From Patescibacteria group bacterium (GTDB lineage: Bacteria; Patescibacteria; Microgenomatia; UBA12405), in the NCBI GenBank assembly GCA_023380755.1, contig JAMCSD010000006.1, forward strand, positions 317,726 to 381,725: DNA of 64,000 bases. The letters are read 5' to 3'. Positions 37,435 to 46,504 of this stretch are shown one piece after another (the stretch's first letter is position 1; the number at the start of each line of letters is the position of its first letter). The notes beneath the pieces are model-generated. The model saw nothing but the letters and a program-made list of their open reading frames with translations. It did no database searches and was not told the DNA's origin. The position numbers were made by a program, and so were the translations under genes.

Positions 37435-38865
37435 ATGGTTGTCCGCACTCGAATGGCCCCCTCGCCGACAGGGGAGTATCACATTGGCCATCTCCGTACT
37501 CTCCTTTATAACTTTGCTCTGGCGCGCCAAAATAGCGGTCAGTTTATTATTCGTATCGAAGATACCGACCAAAAACGTTTCGTTCCGGGCGCTACCGAAA
37601 AAATTTTACAGGTCATCAAAGATTACGGTCTCTCCTGGGACGAAGGTCCCGATATTGGCGGTCCCTATGCCCCCTATATCCAGACCCAACGTCTCCCTCT
37701 TTACCAAAAATATATTCAGGAACTACTTGACCGTAGTCACGCCTACTACTGCTTTTGCTCCGAAGAGCGTCTGACCAAAATGCGGGCTACCCAAACTGCA
37801 CTCCACCAGATTCCCAAATACGACCGTCTTTGTTTGAAATTAACACCACAAGAAGTCAAAGAAAAATTAGCTGCCGGTACTCCTCATGTCGTCCGTCTTC
37901 GCGTTCCCGACAACGAAGTCATTACCTTCACCGATGCTGTCCGTGGCGAAATCAAAATTAACACCAACGAAATTGATGATCAGGTTTTGATTAAATCCGA
38001 CGGCATCCCCACCTATCACTTTGCTGCGGCGGTCGATGACCATTTAATGAATATTACCCATGTCCTTCGGGGTGACGAATGGATTACCTCGACTCCCAAA
38101 GCTATTTTAATTTACCGTTATCTTGGCTGGGAAGTGCCAACCTATGCTCATCTTACCATCTTTTTGGACCCTAGTGGCCAGGGGAAGATGAGCAAACGCC
38201 GTGGTTCTGTTTCCGCCCGCAGTTTTCTTGAAGCCGGGTATTTACCCGAAGCCATGCTTAATTTCCTCATGCTATTGGGCTGGAACCCGGGTACCGAACA
38301 GGAAATTTTCAGCCTTGATGATTTTATCAAGCAGTTTTCCTTAACCCATCTTCACAAAAAACAACCAGTCTTCGATGTCACCAAGCTCGATTATCTTAAC
38401 GGGGTCTACATCCGTCGTAAAACCGATGAAGAGCTTGCCAAACTCTTGGCTCCTTTTGTCCCCAAAATCTCTCTTGATAAACTAATAAAAATTGTCCCGC
38501 TAATTAAAGAACGCTTGACCAAGCTTTCGGAGGCCACCGCCCTACTCACTTTTGTTACCGAGGAAGTCCGCCCTTCAGTCGAAGATCTAACCAACAACGG
38601 TAAAATCGACAAATCGATAGCCATCAATATGTTGTCTCAATCCACCAAAGTCGTTAACGAAACCGACGTAACCAAAACGGATGAACTTAAAAATAAACTA
38701 ATGGAACTAATTAAATCCCAGGAGTGGAAAACCGGTGATTTCTTTATGGTTTTCCGGGTGGCTGTCACCGGCTCCCGTATTACGCCCCCGATTGTCGAGT
38801 CTTTGGCCTTCTTAGAGCCAGCAACGATAATCGACCGCTTACAAAAAGCCCAAGATTTATTGTAA
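37435..38865 (+). CDS. gltX: Glutamate-tRNA ligase
   Basis: Class I synthetase that charges tRNA-Glu, and possibly tRNA-Gln in organisms using GatCAB. HIGH is at PSPTGEYHIGHLRTLLYNFA, KMSKS is the variant GKMSKRRGSVSARSF, and YAHLTIFLDP precedes it. The zinc-loop cysteines are partly kept (YYCFCSEERL). Length 476 aa is normal. ATG 37435 lies 6 nt after a TAAAAT box (37423-37428) without a ribosome-binding site. The downstream gene overlaps by 1 nt (TAATG). Confidence 0.96.
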   Translation: MVVRTRMAPSPTGEYHIGHLRTLLYNFALARQNSGQFIIRIEDTDQKRFVPGATEKILQVIKDYGLSWDEGPDIGGPYAPYIQTQRLPLYQKYIQELLDRSHAYYCFCSEERLTKMRATQTALHQIPKYDRLCLKLTPQEVKEKLAAGTPHVVRLRVPDNEVITFTDAVRGEIKINTNEIDDQVLIKSDGIPTYHFAAAVDDHLMNITHVLRGDEWITSTPKAILIYRYLGWEVPTYAHLTIFLDPSGQGKMSKRRGSVSARSFLEAGYLPEAMLNFLMLLGWNPGTEQEIFSLDDFIKQFSLTHLHKKQPVFDVTKLDYLNGVYIRRKTDEELAKLLAPFVPKISLDKLIKIVPLIKERLTKLSEATALLTFVTEEVRPSVEDLTNNGKIDKSIAINMLSQSTKVVNETDVTKTDELKNKLMELIKSQEWKTGDFFMVFRVAVTGSRITPPIVESLAFLEPATIIDRLQKAQDLL

Positions 38866-40013
38866 TGTTTTTTTTAATTTTCTTAGTATTATCACTCTTA
38901 TGTAAGCCGGCTCTGGCTCAGGCTAACGATATTCATATTAATCGTTATTGGCCGAATTATCCCGGTGGCGATGCTTTAATTAATATACCTGATAATCAAA
39001 GTTACGTCGAAGTAATTAATAGCGGGTCCGACAATATTGATCTTTCATCTTATTATCTTACTGATAGCACCTCTAATAATTCCATGCACTTATACGGCTC
39101 TCTTGCTGGGGGAAATAAAGCGATATTTCATTTCCAAAATTATCTCAACCATTCTGGCGACACGGTTAATCTGAAAAACGATACTATAAGTATTAACCCT
39201 CCAGAAAGCTTGAGCTACTGTACTGGGTCTTGTTCGGGAACTGATACTACTAACATGCTTTGTGTTTATTTACCTCCTGGTAGTAGTTCTTGGCAAGGAA
39301 GCGCAAATGTTGATATTTGCTACATCGCTTCTATTTTTCCCACTCCAACTATTACTTCCTTACCAACTGCTACGCCTACCGTTGCCCCATCCGTCACTCC
39401 TCAACTAACTACTATCCCCACCTCAGCAGCCAACAATACCCCCACCCCAACAATTCCTCTTCCTAGTAATACCCCGTTTCCGGATCCTAGCCTAACCGTC
39501 GATCCACTACCCTTAACCCTTAAAATAGGTCAGAACTATACCGTAAATTTCCATTTAAATAATGCTATAGTTGGTCGCAATTATGTCATTAAGGGTTTTG
39601 GGGGTACCAATAATAACGGAATTGAAAATCAAAATGGTACTACTTGGTTGTATAGCAATACCGACCTAGATTCTTACAAACAATTTAATGCAGCATCTTC
39701 ATCGTTTAGTTCGTCAATAACTATAACTGTCAACCCTAGTCAGATACCTCAATCAATAAACATTGCTTTTAAACCCATTGATATGAGTGATGGTCAAAAA
39801 TCTTACGCACAAACCTCTATGCAAACGGTGACCGTCATTGCCGCCGACCCCACCGCTGCCCCCACTTCGGCAGCCACAGCTATTCCCACCCCCACTGCCG
39901 CACCCAGGCTGGTAAAGCGAACCTCGGCTGTCAGTATTTTGCCCTTTATTTTTATTTTTGTCGGCGGCATTCTCCTGTGTGTCCCCTTTGTTATTGCTAA
40001 AATAAAAAAATGA
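38865..40013 (+). CDS. Secreted lamin-tail-domain protein with C-terminal anchor
   Basis: 382 aa. Signal peptide (FFLIFLVLSLLCKPALA), then a lamin-tail (LTD) domain at about residues 25-145: SYVEVINSGSDNIDLSSYYL, then LAGGNKAIFHFQNYLNHSGD and VNLKND. A Pro/Thr linker of about 55 residues follows, then a second beta domain (about residues 205-320), another Thr/Ala/Pro linker, and a C-terminal helix (ILPFIFIFVGGILLCVPFVI) ending in KIKK. It is therefore an outward protein tethered at its C terminus. It is translationally coupled to gltX. Confidence 0.82.
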   Translation: MFFLIFLVLSLLCKPALAQANDIHINRYWPNYPGGDALINIPDNQSYVEVINSGSDNIDLSSYYLTDSTSNNSMHLYGSLAGGNKAIFHFQNYLNHSGDTVNLKNDTISINPPESLSYCTGSCSGTDTTNMLCVYLPPGSSSWQGSANVDICYIASIFPTPTITSLPTATPTVAPSVTPQLTTIPTSAANNTPTPTIPLPSNTPFPDPSLTVDPLPLTLKIGQNYTVNFHLNNAIVGRNYVIKGFGGTNNNGIENQNGTTWLYSNTDLDSYKQFNAASSSFSSSITITVNPSQIPQSINIAFKPIDMSDGQKSYAQTSMQTVTVIAADPTAAPTSAATAIPTPTAAPRLVKRTSAVSILPFIFIFVGGILLCVPFVIAKIKK

Positions 40014-40417
40014 AGTTCCTCCGTTGGCTCCCGGCTCTCATCTGGATGGCGGTCATTTTTCACTTTTCCAGTGTCCAAACCACCGGTGTCACCGGCACCC
40101 ATGCCATCCGTTTCCTTTCCATCTATTGGCAGCGGTTCATCATCCTTAAGTTCTTTCATTTAGCTGAATATGGAATACTGTTTACGTTATTATTTATAGC
40201 TACCAACAGTTCCAAAAAATCATTCCTTTTCGGTTACCTTTACGCCCTGTCCGACGAATTTCACCAACGTTTTACGCCCGGTCGTACTAGCAAATTCTCC
40301 GATACCTTAATCGATTTACTTGGCCTTACTTTAGGCTGTTTATTTTATCTTCGCTTTTTAAAACCACACATTCTTATTTACTACCGCTCCATTTTGACAA
40401 GCAGACAAAAGAATTGA
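40010..40417 (+). CDS. VanZ-like membrane protein
   Basis: 135 aa with four hydrophobic helices. The VanZ signature is seen: WLPALIWMAVIFHFSSVQTT at the start, KFFHLAEYGILFTLL in the middle, and SDEFHQRFTPGRTSKFSDTL with the conserved DExHQ...R...D residues. VanZ relatives confer low-level glycopeptide tolerance in some species, and most have unknown roles. The ATG overlaps the stop of the lamin-tail gene (ATGA). The 3' end overlaps the minus-strand gene by 37 nt. Confidence 0.88.
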   Translation: MKFLRWLPALIWMAVIFHFSSVQTTGVTGTHAIRFLSIYWQRFIILKFFHLAEYGILFTLLFIATNSSKKSFLFGYLYALSDEFHQRFTPGRTSKFSDTLIDLLGLTLGCLFYLRFLKPHILIYYRSILTSRQKN

Positions 40418-40965
40418 TCACCCTTTTTTCCGGTGACAGTCAGCAACCCCTCTTCCAAGGTCACGTTCCCTTGACCAACTATCCGCAGGCCCCGTTTGCC
40501 AAAATTAACTTCCGCTTCCATCCCTTCGGTCAGTCCGATCGATAATCCCGAATGGATTGCCAGTGTTCCTTGCTCGGCTCGGCCTTCTATTATCCCCAGG
40601 GCCTTAATCGCTTTGTCACCCAGCTCCACATCTTCCAAACGTCCGTCGTCTCCCAGCTGCAATTTATGCCAGCTGATTTCCCCTGTTTCCGGGTTAGCCA
40701 GGCTCACCGGCATCTCGCTTTTGGCCCCTTGGCTCACTGCCAGCAGCAATTCGTTGTCGGCGTTTTGAACATTGGCGTCTCCTGAAATGGTGATATTCTT
40801 CCCTAATATCCGGCAGGCTAGCAAGCCGTTAACTCCGAAGAAAACCTTAAAAGGGTTGGCTGCCTCCACTTGGACTGCCGGCTTATGGTTCAATTCTGTT
40901 GCTGCCGTTTTTAAAGAATTTCCTGTTTCCTTAAAATTGAGTTTTTCGCTCAGTCGATCATTCAT
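40381..40965 (-). CDS. Hypothetical protein, 194 aa
   Basis: Minus-strand gene from ATG 40965, 6 nt after a TATAAT box (40972-40977), no ribosome-binding site. The product (KPAVQVEAANPFKVFFGVNG, CRILGKNITISGDANVQNAD, GLSIGLTEGMEAEVNFGKRG, VTLEEGLLTVTGKKGDQF) is rich in short beta strands with Gly turns, like a small beta-solenoid or double-psi domain. No signal peptide or membrane helix is seen. Family unknown. Confidence 0.65.
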   Translation of the reverse strand: MNDRLSEKLNFKETGNSLKTAATELNHKPAVQVEAANPFKVFFGVNGLLACRILGKNITISGDANVQNADNELLLAVSQGAKSEMPVSLANPETGEISWHKLQLGDDGRLEDVELGDKAIKALGIIEGRAEQGTLAIHSGLSIGLTEGMEAEVNFGKRGLRIVGQGNVTLEEGLLTVTGKKGDQFFCLLVKMER

Positions 40966-41039
40966 ATACTAATTATAAGGGATCCGGTAAATAGGTTTTT
41001 CTCCGTTTAAGCTTTTGCAAAATACGCTATACTGGTTTT

Positions 41040-41903
41040 GTGAGTCTCAAGCACCGTTTACATCTTCTTTTTCTGCCACACGAGAAAAATAATCACCGCG
41101 CCTTTTTATTGCAGCCCTCATTTTTGGCAATTTTAATTGCTTTCTATCTTCTCAACCAATCGATTCTGCGTTCACTGGCAACCATCAAGCCTGGAGTCTT
41201 GGGCTATTCTTCCGAAATTACCATCGCTAAGGTTTATCAGGCCACAAATGCCGAACGCCGGGCTGCCGGTCTGCCCGCTTTAAAATATAGCTCCACTTTA
41301 ACCCAATCGGCAACCGCCAAAGCTGACGATATGTTTGCTCATAATTACTGGGCCCACAATTCTCCCCAAGGCAAAACCCCCTGGGATTTCTTTCGGTCAG
41401 TCGGCTACCAGTATTCCATCGCCGGGGAAAATTTGGCCAAAGACTTTTATGACACCGACTCTATGATGAAAGCCTGGATGAATTCTCCCACCCACAAGGC
41501 CAATATTTTAAACGCCAAATACCAGGAAATTGGGATCGGCGTCGTTAACGGGACTCTTAATGGTATAGAGACCACCCTTGTCGTTCAACATTTTGGCACT
41601 CCCTTAGTTGCCCCTGTGGCGACTAAAGACAATTCTTCCAAAGTCGAAATCCCCGATATTGCCGCCCCAATTCCCGAGCCAGAAGTGCTCGCCAGTGCCG
41701 CTCCGGTCATCAACCCCACCAGCGTCTCCAAAGTCTTGGGAGCTATCATGTTTAGTATCATTTTGCTCCTGCTGATTATCGATGCCGTGGTTACTCTCAA
41801 AAATAAAACCCACCGGGTAGCCGGTTCCAATGCTGGGCATATCTCATTTTTAATTATTATCTTTATCTTGCTACTTTTTTCTCAACAGGGGAGGATCTTC
41901 TAA
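41040..41903 (+). CDS. CAP-domain (SCP/PR1-like) exported protein
   Basis: 287 aa. One helix near the N terminus (about residues 30-48) and one or two near the C terminus (VLGAIMFSIILLLLIIDAVV and a last helix) flank a CAP domain (about residues 60-185). The domain shows VYQATNAERRAAGLPALKYS, ADDMFAHNYWAHNSPQGKTP, AGENLAKDF, AWMNSPTHKANILNAKYQEI and IGVVNG. The start GTG 41040 lies 6 nt after a TATACT box (41028-41033), the leaderless layout. Bacterial CAP proteins are secreted, and their role is mostly unknown. Confidence 0.88.
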   Translation: MSLKHRLHLLFLPHEKNNHRAFLLQPSFLAILIAFYLLNQSILRSLATIKPGVLGYSSEITIAKVYQATNAERRAAGLPALKYSSTLTQSATAKADDMFAHNYWAHNSPQGKTPWDFFRSVGYQYSIAGENLAKDFYDTDSMMKAWMNSPTHKANILNAKYQEIGIGVVNGTLNGIETTLVVQHFGTPLVAPVATKDNSSKVEIPDIAAPIPEPEVLASAAPVINPTSVSKVLGAIMFSIILLLLIIDAVVTLKNKTHRVAGSNAGHISFLIIIFILLLFSQQGRIF

Positions 41904-41906
41904 CTT

Positions 41907-42167
41907 ATGGTTTGGCATGAAATTAAACACCATCCTTTCAGTTTTACCCTCCTTTTTATCGGCTTAATTCTCTTTTTATTGCTGTTCTTTTATTTTTATT
42001 TTGACCCCCATTTACAGCGCCGCGTCATTTATGGCGCCGGCGTCTTTTATTTTTTGTGGAGTTTGTTGCACCATTACCAAAAAGGCGATTTGCAATTTTC
42101 CCTCGTGATTGAATATTTAGTTGTCGCCCTCTTTGGCGCTTTGCTTCTGACCGGCACCTTATTCTAA
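41907..42167 (+). CDS. Small membrane protein, 86 aa
   Basis: Starts 3 nt after the CAP gene and is probably co-transcribed. Three hydrophobic segments: FTLLFIGLILFLLLFFYFYF (about residues 13-32), a middle one (RRVIYGAGVFYFLWSLLHHY) and EYLVVALFGALLLTGTLF at the end. No family recognised. Its stop overlaps the stop region of trmD on the other strand by 4 nt. Confidence 0.65.
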   Translation: MVWHEIKHHPFSFTLLFIGLILFLLLFFYFYFDPHLQRRVIYGAGVFYFLWSLLHHYQKGDLQFSLVIEYLVVALFGALLLTGTLF

Positions 42168-42874
42168 ATCCCGCTACTCCTTTTCATCTGTTCTTTTTGC
42201 CACGCTTTAATCTTTTGAGGATCTCCGCCCACGAGTATCTCGGGAACCTTAAGTCCCAAAAAGTCACGGGGGCGCGTGTACTGTGGATATTCAGGCACTC
42301 GCCTGATTTTGCCCTCGATCTCAACTGCGCTATAACTTTCAGACTTGTTTGACTCATCTTTGCCTAAAACTCCCGGCAGTAATCGGGTCACGCTGTCCAT
42401 GACCACCATCGCCGGCAGCTCGCCTCCGGTTAATATATAACGGCCGATGGAGATTTCTTCGTCGACCATGTAATCATGTATTCTTTGATCAAAACCTTCA
42501 TAATGTCCGCAGATTAAAGTGATTTCTTCCAGCCTACTTAATTCTTCCGCTTTCTTTTGGGTAAAAACTTTTCCCCCCGCCGTTATTAAAATAATTCTTT
42601 TATTCTTCCCGGCCTTTCTTTTTTTGGGATTAGTTATTTGAAACGGGACAATAATTTCCTTTAAAGCGTTATAGACCGGTTCCGGCCGGATAAGCATTCC
42701 CACATCACCGCCAAATGGCCGGTCGTCAACCATGCCGTAACTATCTAGTGCCCAGTCGCGAAGGTTATAAAGCTGAAGGTCAATAATCTTATTTTCTCTG
42801 GCCCGTTTCATCATACTTTCCGCAAAAGGGGAGTCAAACATCTGTGGGAAAAGAGTAATCACGTTAAACTGCAT
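42164..42874 (-). CDS. trmD: tRNA (guanine-N1-)-methyltransferase
   Basis: TrmD methylates G37 of tRNAs using SAM and prevents frameshifting. The trefoil-knot SPOUT motifs are present: FNVITLFPQMFDSPFAESMM at the start, LICGHYEGFDQRI, and SIGRYILTGGELPAMVVMDS followed by TRLLPGVLG. Length 236 aa. It is not next to rpsP, rimM or rplS as in many bacteria. The minus-strand ATG 42874 is 6 nt after a TAAAAT box (42881-42886), inside the end of the pepF-like gene. Confidence 0.96.
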   Translation of the reverse strand: MQFNVITLFPQMFDSPFAESMMKRARENKIIDLQLYNLRDWALDSYGMVDDRPFGGDVGMLIRPEPVYNALKEIIVPFQITNPKKRKAGKNKRIILITAGGKVFTQKKAEELSRLEEITLICGHYEGFDQRIHDYMVDEEISIGRYILTGGELPAMVVMDSVTRLLPGVLGKDESNKSESYSAVEIEGKIRRVPEYPQYTRPRDFLGLKVPEILVGGDPQKIKAWQKEQMKRSSGI

Positions 42875-42883
42875 ATCCGTATT

Positions 42884-44656
42884 TTACCCTTTGTTCTCTA
42901 TTTTTCCCAATTTCCGGGCCAGGGTCACAGCCTCACTTAGCTCCCGCTTTACCTCCTCCACGCCCTTTTCCCAAAAAGCACTGGCCTCAATATCAATTCC
43001 GGTTTTAGCAAAAATATTCTTCGGCGACTCTGACGTTCCCGCAGCTAAAAAGGCCTTCACCTTTTTAACAAAGGCTTTATCTTGCCGTACCGAATTTTGC
43101 AGCGATTTGGAAATTAACTGGCCGCTGGCATAAGAGTAAACATAAAAGTAGCGGCGAATGTGTCCCCAATAGATCCACCAATTTTGGCTCCCCGGCGACT
43201 GTTCCACTGCCGGTCCCATGTACGCCGCCATCCGTTTTTGGAACCATTCTCCAATCTCTTTTTTTGATAAATATCCTTTTTGCCGGTAGTTTTTGTGCAG
43301 GTCTTGTTCAAATTGAAAACAGGCTACCTGACGCCAAATCGATTGAATGTCATTGTCGATTTTATTCATTAACATGGTGAGTTTAGTTTCCTCGTCTGCC
43401 CCCTGCGCGAGCCTCTGGTTAACAAAATCCTCGAAAAAAGTACTGGCCACTTCGGCCGTTGAAGTCGGTGTTCCCCAGGTTAACCCATTTTGTTCCCTTT
43501 TCATCAACTCATTATTAATTCCGTGTCCGGCCTCGTGGGCCAGCGTCGTCACATCCCGGGAGCTGTCAGTCCAATTTAGGAGAATGTATGTCGGGTACAA
43601 TCTGGTAAAACCGGCGCAAAATGCCCCATTCGCCTTACCGGGTTTGGGGTAAACGTCAACTAATCCCTGGCTAATAAAACCGTCGAATATTTGACTGAAT
43701 TCCGGATCTAATCCTTGAAATGTTTGGGTTACCAACTCCACTCCTTTTTCGAAAGAATATCGTTGCTGGTTATCGCCGTAACTCAGGTTTCGCTCATGAT
43801 ACTGTAATTTTGGCAACTTAAATAGTTGTGCCTTTAGTTGGTAAAACTGTTGTGGAATCTCATTGTGACGGCTGACCACTGCCGTCAAACTGTCCACCAC
43901 TCCCGGTTCAATATCATCCGCCAACAGTCTCATTGTTTCCGGCCGTGGCGCTTTCCGCAAATTGTCGTTGACTTTCTTATCTTCGAGAACCGAATTTAAC
44001 TCAATTTCCGCTACCTCTTCGTATTTTGCCAATATTTCATTAAATAATTCTGCCGCCCGGTCGCGCTCCGGCTTCTTGTGGCTGCGCATGTCGCTTAAAA
44101 GCACCTCTATGGTTTTGCCTTCCCGAGTTTCTTTTGACAAAAGTTCGTTGGTCATCGATACCCAGTTTTCCCTGGCCGGTTTATCTTTTAGCGTTAAAAT
44201 ATTTTCCTCAGCCTCACTCAAAAGATACTTACTTTCGGCAAAAAGCTGCTCTAAATAATGATGATATTTTGCCAATGGAGCCGCTGCCAAAAATATTTTC
44301 TGTTGTGCTCCCGGGATTTTGGCTAGGTTGTGGTTAAAAAATCGGAGCTTATTTAGCATTTGTTTGACCACATCATCAATCTTGGTATTCATCGCCTTGA
44401 TGGCCGGATTAGATTGATCCAGTTCCTGCTGCAACCAATAGCTGTAGCCGGTTTTGCCCCCACCCGCCCACCGGCTGGCAAAAGCTTCCCACTCATCCAG
44501 CGCCTCTCGAAGTTTGCGGGAATCTTTTAAATAACTTTTATCTTTTTTCCATTTGCTGAAAAATGCCTCACCAGCCTGCCGGTAACTAGCCAACTCTTCT
44601 TCCACCGCTATCTTGCCTAACTGTCCCAGGTTCCATTTGGTGATTAGTTCATTCAT
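42884..44656 (-). CDS. M3-family oligoendopeptidase (PepF-like)
   Basis: Cytosolic zinc metallopeptidase that degrades peptides. The catalytic motif is HEAGH in DVTTLAHEAGHGINNEL, with the third ligand Glu in TAEVASTFFEDF. Helical N-terminal part (about residues 1-200) and family end (YVYSYASGQLISKSL) are typical. Length 590 aa is normal for PepF-type enzymes. The ATG 44656 lies 5 nt after TATAAT (44662-44667). Its promoter is back to back with that of the glycosyltransferase gene at 44701. Confidence 0.93.
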   Translation of the reverse strand: MNELITKWNLGQLGKIAVEEELASYRQAGEAFFSKWKKDKSYLKDSRKLREALDEWEAFASRWAGGGKTGYSYWLQQELDQSNPAIKAMNTKIDDVVKQMLNKLRFFNHNLAKIPGAQQKIFLAAAPLAKYHHYLEQLFAESKYLLSEAEENILTLKDKPARENWVSMTNELLSKETREGKTIEVLLSDMRSHKKPERDRAAELFNEILAKYEEVAEIELNSVLEDKKVNDNLRKAPRPETMRLLADDIEPGVVDSLTAVVSRHNEIPQQFYQLKAQLFKLPKLQYHERNLSYGDNQQRYSFEKGVELVTQTFQGLDPEFSQIFDGFISQGLVDVYPKPGKANGAFCAGFTRLYPTYILLNWTDSSRDVTTLAHEAGHGINNELMKREQNGLTWGTPTSTAEVASTFFEDFVNQRLAQGADEETKLTMLMNKIDNDIQSIWRQVACFQFEQDLHKNYRQKGYLSKKEIGEWFQKRMAAYMGPAVEQSPGSQNWWIYWGHIRRYFYVYSYASGQLISKSLQNSVRQDKAFVKKVKAFLAAGTSESPKNIFAKTGIDIEASAFWEKGVEEVKRELSEAVTLARKLGKIENKG

Positions 44657-44700
44657 AGTTAATTATAGCCGAACACTAGATTAATCCTTATAATAAGCTA

Positions 44701-45891
44701 ATGAAAAACCAACCCCCGATCGCTGTTGTCGTAATTCCTACTTATAATGAAGCCGGAAGCATCGGCAAAATGATTGATTATCTGGAAACTAAAACATTTC
44801 CGACTATCAAAAATTGGCAACTTAAAGTCCTAGTCGTTGATGGCCACTCACCCGATGGCACTGGCAAAATTGTCAGCGAAAAAGCAAAAAAATATACTGG
44901 GGTTCACCTCTTTGAAGAAACTAGTAAGGATGGTATCGGGGCTGCCTACCTAAAAGGTTTTAAATATGCCATGCAGGAATTGAAAGCTGATGCGGTTTTT
45001 GAATTTGATGCCGATTTTCAGCATCCTCCGGAGATGATTGTGGCAATGCTAAAAGAAATTGATAATGGTTATGATTATGTCATTGGTTCCAGAAAAATAG
45101 CTGGTGGTTCAAACCCCAAAGGTTGGGGTTTCAAGCGTGTTTTCTTTAGTGAAGCCGGTGGATTGACGGCTCGTTTCCTTTTATTCTTTCCTTTCAAAAA
45201 ATTTTTTACGGTCACTGATCCTACTACCGGCTTAAAAGTCACCCGGGTTAAAGGTTTTTTGGACCACCTCAATTTAGACTTCAAGCATCTGTATACCCGC
45301 AGTTTTGCCTATAAAATGCAGCTTCTTTTTGAAACACTCAAACTGGGAGCCAAATATAAAGAGGTGCCGCTTGAATTTCAGGTTCGGACAACTGACCAAT
45401 CAAAAATCGAGCAAAATGCGATTATTGACGGTATCCGTGTCTGTGCCCTAACTCGCTGGCATGATACCACCACCCAAAAATTCATAAAGTTTGGCGTCGT
45501 CGGATTCATCGGCTTAATCATCAATATTGTATTTGGGCATACCTTTAAATTAGCCTTAGCCTCCACTACTTTGGCTGTCAGCGTCGTTAACGGAGTGGCC
45601 AATGGTTTAGCGGCTGAACTATCAATTATTTCCAATTTTATTTGGAATAACCTGTGGACCTTTTCCCAAGAGAAAATTACCACAGCCTCTTCTCTGGTCT
45701 CCAAGTTTGTTACCTTCAATATCTCTTCGGTGATCACCGGTATTCTCATTCCTTCGACGGTTATTGCTTTGTTAACCGCTCTTTTTGGCGACCATTTCTT
45801 AATTTACCAATTAATTGCCATCTTTTTTCTCACCATTCCGCTTAACTGGCTGGTTTATAACAAGATTATCTGGAACAAAAAAACTAAATGA
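44701..45891 (+). CDS. GT2 glycosyltransferase (polyprenol-phosphate type) fused to GtrA-like membrane domain
   Basis: 396 aa. Residues 1-250 form a DPM1-like GT-A glycosyltransferase (VVVIPTYNEAGSIGKMIDYL, VVDGHSPDGTGKIV, and the DxD in FEFDADFQHPPEMI), which probably makes a polyprenyl-phosphate sugar. Residues about 260-395 are four membrane helices of the GtrA type (KFGVVGFIGLIINIVFGHTF, NFIWNNLWTFSQEK), thought to help flip such lipids. The two functions are fused here. The ATG lies 6 nt after a TATAAT box (44689-44694). The next gene overlaps by 4 nt. Confidence 0.93.
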   Translation: MKNQPPIAVVVIPTYNEAGSIGKMIDYLETKTFPTIKNWQLKVLVVDGHSPDGTGKIVSEKAKKYTGVHLFEETSKDGIGAAYLKGFKYAMQELKADAVFEFDADFQHPPEMIVAMLKEIDNGYDYVIGSRKIAGGSNPKGWGFKRVFFSEAGGLTARFLLFFPFKKFFTVTDPTTGLKVTRVKGFLDHLNLDFKHLYTRSFAYKMQLLFETLKLGAKYKEVPLEFQVRTTDQSKIEQNAIIDGIRVCALTRWHDTTTQKFIKFGVVGFIGLIINIVFGHTFKLALASTTLAVSVVNGVANGLAAELSIISNFIWNNLWTFSQEKITTASSLVSKFVTFNISSVITGILIPSTVIALLTALFGDHFLIYQLIAIFFLTIPLNWLVYNKIIWNKKTK

Positions 45892-46478
45892 TTGCCTCAA
45901 TTCTTTACCTGCTCGGCCTGGGATTTATCGTCTTTGTCCTCAATTTGTTCCCCGCTTTTATGCCGCCCACCTGGATGGTCCTGGCCTTTTTTTATGTCCG
46001 TGACGATTTGACGCTCGTGCCCACCGTTCTGGTTGGGGCGGGTTGTGCTGCCCTTGGCCGCTTCACCCTGGCATGGGCCACCAACCGTTATTTTAAGCCC
46101 CTCCTGTCTCCCCAAAAACAGAAATCACTTTATCAGGTTGGTAAGCTAATTAATCAAAAACGTTCCATTACTTTACCGCTTCTGATGTTGTTTTATGCCT
46201 TTTCGCCGATCCCTTCAAACCAGTTTTTTATTGCCGCCGGTTTAGTCGGAGCCGATTTACCTTTTATTGCCTTTTCCTTCTTTTTGGGGCGCCTTTTAAG
46301 TTATAGCTTTTGGGTGACCGTTGCCGACCACGCCGTCAGCAATCTTGATGATATCTTTATCCGCCACCTACGCAACCCCGAGACTTATTTCATGGAAATC
46401 ATCAGCTTCATCGTGCTCTATATCGTCATCCACTTCCTTATCAACCGGGCCCTTAACACCCAATCCAAAAAGGCTTAA
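45888..46478 (+). CDS. VTT/DedA-like membrane protein, 196 aa
   Basis: Five or six hydrophobic segments. The stretch YAFSPIPSNQFFIAAGLVGA followed by FIAFSFFLGRLLSYSFWVTV matches the re-entrant-loop region of DedA/VTT proteins (SPIPs...aG...GR...Y), which take part in lipid scrambling and undecaprenyl-phosphate recycling. The N-terminal part is not typical, so the assignment is moderate. It is coupled to the GT2-GtrA gene (ATGA overlap), consistent with a shared role in polyprenyl-linked sugar handling. Confidence 0.68.
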   Translation: MIASILYLLGLGFIVFVLNLFPAFMPPTWMVLAFFYVRDDLTLVPTVLVGAGCAALGRFTLAWATNRYFKPLLSPQKQKSLYQVGKLINQKRSITLPLLMLFYAFSPIPSNQFFIAAGLVGADLPFIAFSFFLGRLLSYSFWVTVADHAVSNLDDIFIRHLRNPETYFMEIISFIVLYIVIHFLINRALNTQSKKA

Positions 46479-46504
46479 GTAAACACCCGAGGTATAATCA
46501 ACAG

